From the NCBI RefSeq assembly GCF_049310885.1, contig NZ_JBMDYO010000003.1:186001-250000 (forward strand): a stretch of DNA of 64,000 nucleotides. Direction: 5' to 3'. Positions 60,102 through 64,000 of this stretch are shown one piece after another. Numbering within the stretch: position 1 is the first letter of the stretch; each line of letters begins with the position of its first letter. A program made the position numbers and the translations under genes. The notes below the pieces were generated by a model. That model searched no databases, had not been told where the DNA came from, and worked only from the letters and a program-made list of their open reading frames with translations. This stretch comes from CAYZJV01 sp049310885 (GTDB lineage Bacteria; Spirochaetota; Spirochaetia; Sphaerochaetales; Sphaerochaetaceae).

Positions 60102-60878
60102 ATGGCAAATGTATCTTTCGACTTTTCAGGCTCTAGGATACTCGTTACCGGTTCTACAAAAGGAATCGGTAAGGAGATTGCCCTCCAGTTGATGGCAAAT
60201 GGAGCAAGTGTGGGTATTACTGGAAGGGACGAGGAGTCTTTGGCTGCTATTTGTTCTATGGCTAGGGAGAACGGTTGGATATGTGAATCATATGCCGCCG
60301 ACCTGACAGATGTTTCTACCATAAAACCTCTCGTGGAGTACTTTGTAGGGGCTTTTGGGGGTCTCGATGGTCTAGTGAATAATGCAGGTATCAATATCTG
60401 CGAACCGATGGGTGTACTTTCAGCTGAATCGGTCAAAAAAGTGGTAGAATTGAACCTTATTGCTCCCATGCTCCTCACCAATGAGGTGGTACCCTCTATG
60501 AAAAAGACTGGAAAAGGCCGAATTGTTACCGTAGCCAGTCTTTCCAGCGTTACTGCGTTTCAAGATCATAGCGCCTACTGTGCCTCCAAGGAGGGTTTGT
60601 TGGGCTATGTGAAGGTTTCTGCTATGGAATTGGGGAGCTATGGAATTACAGTCAATGCAGTAGGTCCTACTGTTGTATTGACTGAGTTGGGTAAAGAGGC
60701 GTGGGATACCGACCCAGAAAAGCGACGTAGGATGGAGAATTTCATCCCCATGGGGCGATTTTTGGAGACTACCGATGTAGCACCCACGGTCCTGTTCCTT
60801 CTTTCGGATGCCGCATCCATGATTTCTGGGGAGTTCATCCTCATCGATGGTGGCTATATGGCAGGAAAAGGCATATAG
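60102..60878 (+). CDS. Short-chain dehydrogenase/reductase
   Basis: 258 residues. The cofactor motif is TGSTKGIGKEI, the active site is SLSSVTAFQDHSAYCASK (Ser, Tyr-x3-Lys), and NNAGIN is present. The C-terminal ISGEFILIDGGYMAGK is typical of sugar-alcohol or keto-acid reductases. ATG 60102 is chosen over GTG 60096, which overlaps the permease stop. It is co-transcribed with the importer and probably oxidises or reduces the imported compound. Confidence 0.87.
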   Translation: MANVSFDFSGSRILVTGSTKGIGKEIALQLMANGASVGITGRDEESLAAICSMARENGWICESYAADLTDVSTIKPLVEYFVGAFGGLDGLVNNAGINICEPMGVLSAESVKKVVELNLIAPMLLTNEVVPSMKKTGKGRIVTVASLSSVTAFQDHSAYCASKEGLLGYVKVSAMELGSYGITVNAVGPTVVLTELGKEAWDTDPEKRRRMENFIPMGRFLETTDVAPTVLFLLSDAASMISGEFILIDGGYMAGKGI

Positions 60879-60894
60879 AAGAAAGGGGAAAGAA

Positions 60895-62073
60895 TTGGAA
60901 CACAAAGGAAGACCTCTTCAACCAATGCCCAGAGTCCTCATACTCATTTCCTCTTTATCTATGTTTATCATGGGTTTTTCCGATGTACTGAAAGGAAGTG
61001 CTGTTGCTGAAATGGTTTCCTCCCTTCAAGTTGACTATGCCCTAGGTGGCATAATCCTCGGGATTACCTACTTTGGATTTTTTGTCGGCACCTTAGCGAC
61101 AGTTCCGCTTCTAAAAAAGATTCCAGTAGCGAAAATGCTTTCCGCTTCGGTAGTGATTACTGCCTTGGGTGTCTTATTGTTCGGTTTCGCATCATCATCC
61201 ATACTTATTATTTTTGCAACATTTTTAACAGGAATGGGATGTGGTTTGATCGATGTCTCGGCCAATCTATCGACGAGAATCGCTGCATCGCCCGATCGAG
61301 TAGGTAGGGAGCTTAACCAAGTAGCTTTCTTCCATGGTGTGGGAGCTATCCTTGCTCCCTTGTTCGCAACTATGGTTCTTGGATATTTTACCTCATGGCA
61401 GTATATCTATCGCCTGGCAGCTATTGTTTTGGTGGTTTCAGTCTTTATAGTTACCAGAGGGGTTTCCAGAAGTGGGTTGGATGATCGTGTCGTCTATGAA
61501 CCAAACCAAAAATTCGTTTGGACGTGGCAGTTTGTCGTGTTGGGTGGATTCTTGTTTTGGTATATGACGTTGGAGGCAGGAATATCGGGATGGCTGATTG
61601 CTTATGTCAGGCAAGAGGCTGCTCTCTCTGAAAAATTGTCCAATACCTATCTCTCCCTATTTTTCATCATGCTCACCATAGGAAGATTCTTGAGTAGCAG
61701 ATATGTGGATAGAATCGGATTGTTGAAAACCATCATCATACATGTCTTGGCGGTATTGATAATGGTCAGCTTGCCTTTGCTCTTTGTCCAAGCCCATTTC
61801 TTGTTGCCCTTATCCGGTCTTTTCATGGCTCCTCTTTTTCCGACTACAGTGGCTCTTCTTGTTGATGATCTCGGCATGGTTGGATTGAGAACAACAGGAG
61901 CCTTCTTTTCCATTGCAGGATTGGGAGGATTGGTTGGTCCATGGTTGATTGGATATATCTCTAGGGAAGTTTCTCTCAGAATTGGATTTGGTATTTTGCC
62001 CCTATTTGCACTAGCTTTTATCGTGCTCACTATCATCTACCTTCTACAGAAGAGAAGAAAGGTGGCTATATGA
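60895..62073 (+). CDS. MFS transporter (12-helix)
   Basis: About 392 residues, twelve hydrophobic segments. FIMGFSDVLKGSAVAEMVSS is the first, and GMGCGLIDVSANL and MAPLFPTTVALLVDDLGMVG resemble FucP/YbjJ-type carriers. TTG 60895 with AAAGGGGAAAGAA upstream is the preferred start; ATG 60925 is possible. A second carrier after a complete ABC importer suggests uptake of a related compound or export of the fermentation product; direction cannot be told from sequence. Confidence 0.82.
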   Translation: MEHKGRPLQPMPRVLILISSLSMFIMGFSDVLKGSAVAEMVSSLQVDYALGGIILGITYFGFFVGTLATVPLLKKIPVAKMLSASVVITALGVLLFGFASSSILIIFATFLTGMGCGLIDVSANLSTRIAASPDRVGRELNQVAFFHGVGAILAPLFATMVLGYFTSWQYIYRLAAIVLVVSVFIVTRGVSRSGLDDRVVYEPNQKFVWTWQFVVLGGFLFWYMTLEAGISGWLIAYVRQEAALSEKLSNTYLSLFFIMLTIGRFLSSRYVDRIGLLKTIIIHVLAVLIMVSLPLLFVQAHFLLPLSGLFMAPLFPTTVALLVDDLGMVGLRTTGAFFSIAGLGGLVGPWLIGYISREVSLRIGFGILPLFALAFIVLTIIYLLQKRRKVAI

Positions 62074-62990
62074 TAGGACGATATTCCCATATCCAACGAT
62101 TCAGTACAAAAGACGGCCCTGGTATTCGCACGACGGTGTTTATGAAAGGGTGTAATCTGGATTGCCGATGGTGCCACAACCCTGAGACCATACCATATCG
62201 ACGTTTATTGCATTATACTACAAGTGCTTGTGTTCATTGTGGTTCTTGTGCCCGGGTTTGTCCTACTGGAGCCACTACGATGAAAGATGGAAAAAGACAA
62301 TTCGACCATACCTTATGTGATGGGTGTGGAAAATGTGTGGACGTATGTCGTGTCGATGCATTAGGTCTCTCCGGTACCGATATCAGTGCAAAATCACTCG
62401 CTAATCTACTGTTACGTGACTATGACTATTATCTCGATTCCCACGGGGGAGTGACCTTTTCTGGTGGAGAACCTTTCTTACAAGCCGACTTTTTGTTACA
62501 GGTCTCTACATTTTTGAAGGAAAAAAATGTTTCTATCGCTATCGATACAGCCTTCAATATACCTTGGAGCACGATGGAACCTTTGTTGGCTATGACGGAT
62601 CTACTACTCATCGACATTAAAAGTATGGACAGGGAGAACCATTACCGATGTACCGGTGTATACCCGGACTTCATCTGGCAAAATTATAGGAAACTCGAAG
62701 GTACCGATATTCCTTTTCTGGTCCGTATGCCTTTGATATCGGGAATGAATGATTCGGACCAGGAGATTGATCTTGCTTGTAGATTCCTTCAAGGGCGGTC
62801 CAATCTAGTCGGGGTGGAAATTCTTCCTTATCATGATCTTGGAGTCGACAAGACTAAAACGTATCAAGGTTCTGTCAAAGAGCAAGAGAAATTCACGACT
62901 CCCACTTCAGAACGGATGTGGGAAATAGCTGAAAAATTTGAAAAGTATGGTGTTCCTGTCTTAGGAACCTATGGTGGAGGTAAGATATGA
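62070..62990 (+). CDS. Glycyl-radical enzyme activating protein (radical SAM)
   Basis: 306 residues. The radical SAM cluster cysteines are Cys28, Cys32 and Cys35 (GCNLDCRWC). They are followed by an inserted ferredoxin domain with CVHCGSCARVCP and CDGCGKCVDVCR, two 4Fe-4S sites as in activases of dehydratases and lyases rather than of pyruvate formate-lyase itself. FSGGEPFLQ is the SAM-binding region. It installs the glycyl radical in the enzyme encoded next and overlaps it by four bases, as it overlaps the MFS gene. Confidence 0.92.
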   Translation: MIGRYSHIQRFSTKDGPGIRTTVFMKGCNLDCRWCHNPETIPYRRLLHYTTSACVHCGSCARVCPTGATTMKDGKRQFDHTLCDGCGKCVDVCRVDALGLSGTDISAKSLANLLLRDYDYYLDSHGGVTFSGGEPFLQADFLLQVSTFLKEKNVSIAIDTAFNIPWSTMEPLLAMTDLLLIDIKSMDRENHYRCTGVYPDFIWQNYRKLEGTDIPFLVRMPLISGMNDSDQEIDLACRFLQGRSNLVGVEILPYHDLGVDKTKTYQGSVKEQEKFTTPTSERMWEIAEKFEKYGVPVLGTYGGGKI

Positions 62991-64000
62991 TACCTGAACA
63001 TGTAAAGAAATCGATTGAAACATGGTTTGATAAAAGTGATGAAGCCACATTTTATGAGCGGATTGTTCTGCAGCAAGAGGCTGTCGAGAAATATGGGAAT
63101 GAACCGTTCGCAATTAGACACGGGCATATCCTCGAGCACATTCTCAAGCACATGACTGTATTGATTAAAGACGGAGAACGGATTGTAGGGTCGGTGGTAG
63201 AGATAATCCCTACAGATGAACAACGGCAATATGCAGAGTCTCTGAGCAACGAATGGTGGGGTCCTCAAGTATCAGAGGAAGAACGACAGAGGCAAGTCAG
63301 TTACTATTTTTCTCCAGGTTGGGTGAAGCGTCGGAATCCAGTGTTCTTTTCACTAGGACACCTTGCTTACGATTGGGAGACGATAATTGGCAAAGGTCTT
63401 CTCTGGTACACCGAAAAAGTTGAATCTATATTGGAAGAGGGTAAGTTTGCAGAAGATAAAGATAAGACGAATTTTCTCAAAGGTGCTTTGATATCCTATA
63501 AAGCCCATACCAATTTTATCCTCCGTTATGCTGATGAAGCTGCCAAATTGGCTCAAGCATCACAACAAGAAGAAGAGCGCAAACGGTTGGAAGAGGTCGC
63601 GGAAGTTTGTCGTCATATCGCTACTGGAAGTGCACGAACTCTTCAAGAGGCTTTACAGCTCATTTGGCTTGTTGTTCTTGTTTCCCAGAAGACCGCTGGC
63701 TGTGGTGTTTTCAACTTTTCACGGATGGACCAGTATCTTCTTCCCCTGTTCAACAGCGATATCGAGAATGGTCGCATGAATGAAGAGCAAGCCCTCGGTT
63801 TGATTATTGAATTCTATAATAAGAATAACGAGATCATGTTCCCTGCGGATCATATGTCCCAGGAACATGAATCGGTGATCAAAAACCTTGAGGTTTCCTA
63901 CGATGACCCCAATTACCTTACGGTAGGAGGTAAATTGGATTCCCAGACGTCTGCAGTTAATAGGCTATCATTCCTCTTTATTAAAGCAGCGAACCTTTTG
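62987..64000 (+). CDS. Glycyl-radical enzyme (PFL-like), N-terminal part, cut by the window end
   Basis: 338 codons read without a stop to the end of the window. HGHILEHILKHMTVLIKDGE, FNFSRMDQYLLPLFN and the region YDDPNYLTVGG resemble the PFL-domain core of dehydratases and lyases of the pyruvate formate-lyase superfamily. The active-site cysteine and the glycyl-radical loop would lie beyond the window. The YDDPNYLTVGG segment differs from the NLTLGG of known classes, and the N-terminus is short. The family includes diol dehydratases, choline lyase and isethionate lyase; substrate unknown here. Confidence 0.85.
   Translation, partial: MIPEHVKKSIETWFDKSDEATFYERIVLQQEAVEKYGNEPFAIRHGHILEHILKHMTVLIKDGERIVGSVVEIIPTDEQRQYAESLSNEWWGPQVSEEERQRQVSYYFSPGWVKRRNPVFFSLGHLAYDWETIIGKGLLWYTEKVESILEEGKFAEDKDKTNFLKGALISYKAHTNFILRYADEAAKLAQASQQEEERKRLEEVAEVCRHIATGSARTLQEALQLIWLVVLVSQKTAGCGVFNFSRMDQYLLPLFNSDIENGRMNEEQALGLIIEFYNKNNEIMFPADHMSQEHESVIKNLEVSYDDPNYLTVGGKLDSQTSAVNRLSFLFIKAANLL

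Overview
The window reads like the chromosome of an anaerobic, sugar-fermenting spirochaete of the Sphaerochaeta type. This is inferred from the binding-protein signal peptides, which end in AGQAE, AGAEE or QGAAEEE, from the richness in ABC sugar importers, from a strictly anaerobic glycyl-radical enzyme system at the right edge, and from the moderate base composition. There is no rRNA, tRNA, CRISPR array or transposase. Almost every gene is a transporter, catabolic enzyme or regulator for sugars, polyols, sugar acids or nucleosides.

Layout. 1-214: degenerate direct repeats. 215-1096: RNase D-like exonuclease. 1114-8699 (minus): a fused Fe-S/molybdopterin hydroxylase and a BMP-type nucleoside-like ABC importer. 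8945-14921: a divergent sugar-acid cassette (PfkB kinase versus shikimate-dehydrogenase-like protein, cupin phosphoglucose isomerase, hydroxyacid dehydrogenase, KDPG aldolase, UlaG-like lactonase, GntR regulator). 15081-25534 (plus): sugar isomerase, Gfo/Idh dehydrogenase, a ribose-type ABC importer, GntR and LacI regulators, PfkB kinase and two epimerases. 25615-27666 (minus): zinc alcohol dehydrogenase and a third epimerase. 27901-32195: DeoC, FGGY kinase, flavin enone reductase and GntR. 32202-40534: histidine phosphatase, KbaZ, fucose-isomerase-like protein, LacI, Gfo/Idh, alcohol dehydrogenase, FGGY kinase. 40681-51074: a maltose-type ABC importer with enolase-superfamily dehydratase, aldo/keto reductase, RraA-like aldolase, LacI, GH1 beta-glucosidase, VOC protein and Gfo/Idh. 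51136-55437 (minus): a three-gene sensor made of a binding lipoprotein, a YesM-type kinase and an AraC-type response regulator. 55577-64000: a galactofuranose-type importer (ytfQRT-yjfF family) running into a reductase, an MFS carrier, a glycyl-radical activase and a glycyl-radical enzyme cut by the window edge.

How they work together. Each block pairs an importer or kinase with isomerases, dehydrogenases and aldolases and a local regulator, so the window is a catabolic super-locus built from modules. Signs of modular assembly are visible. The 40.7-51.1 kb block is bounded by a 70-bp direct repeat of the response-regulator 3' end, and an orphan remnant of that gene remains at 40601-40680. Two loci 20 kb apart share a 14-bp LacI-type operator at the same position relative to their promoters. 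Several binding-protein genes are separated from their permease or ATPase genes by hairpins that probably set the expression ratio.

Most promising candidates for an undescribed system: the glycyl-radical/ABC cluster controlled by a paralogous binding-protein sensor; the repeat-bounded 10.5-kb cassette; and the cupin-isomerase/KDPG-aldolase/lactonase operon. All gene calls come from reading the translated sequence; no database search was made.
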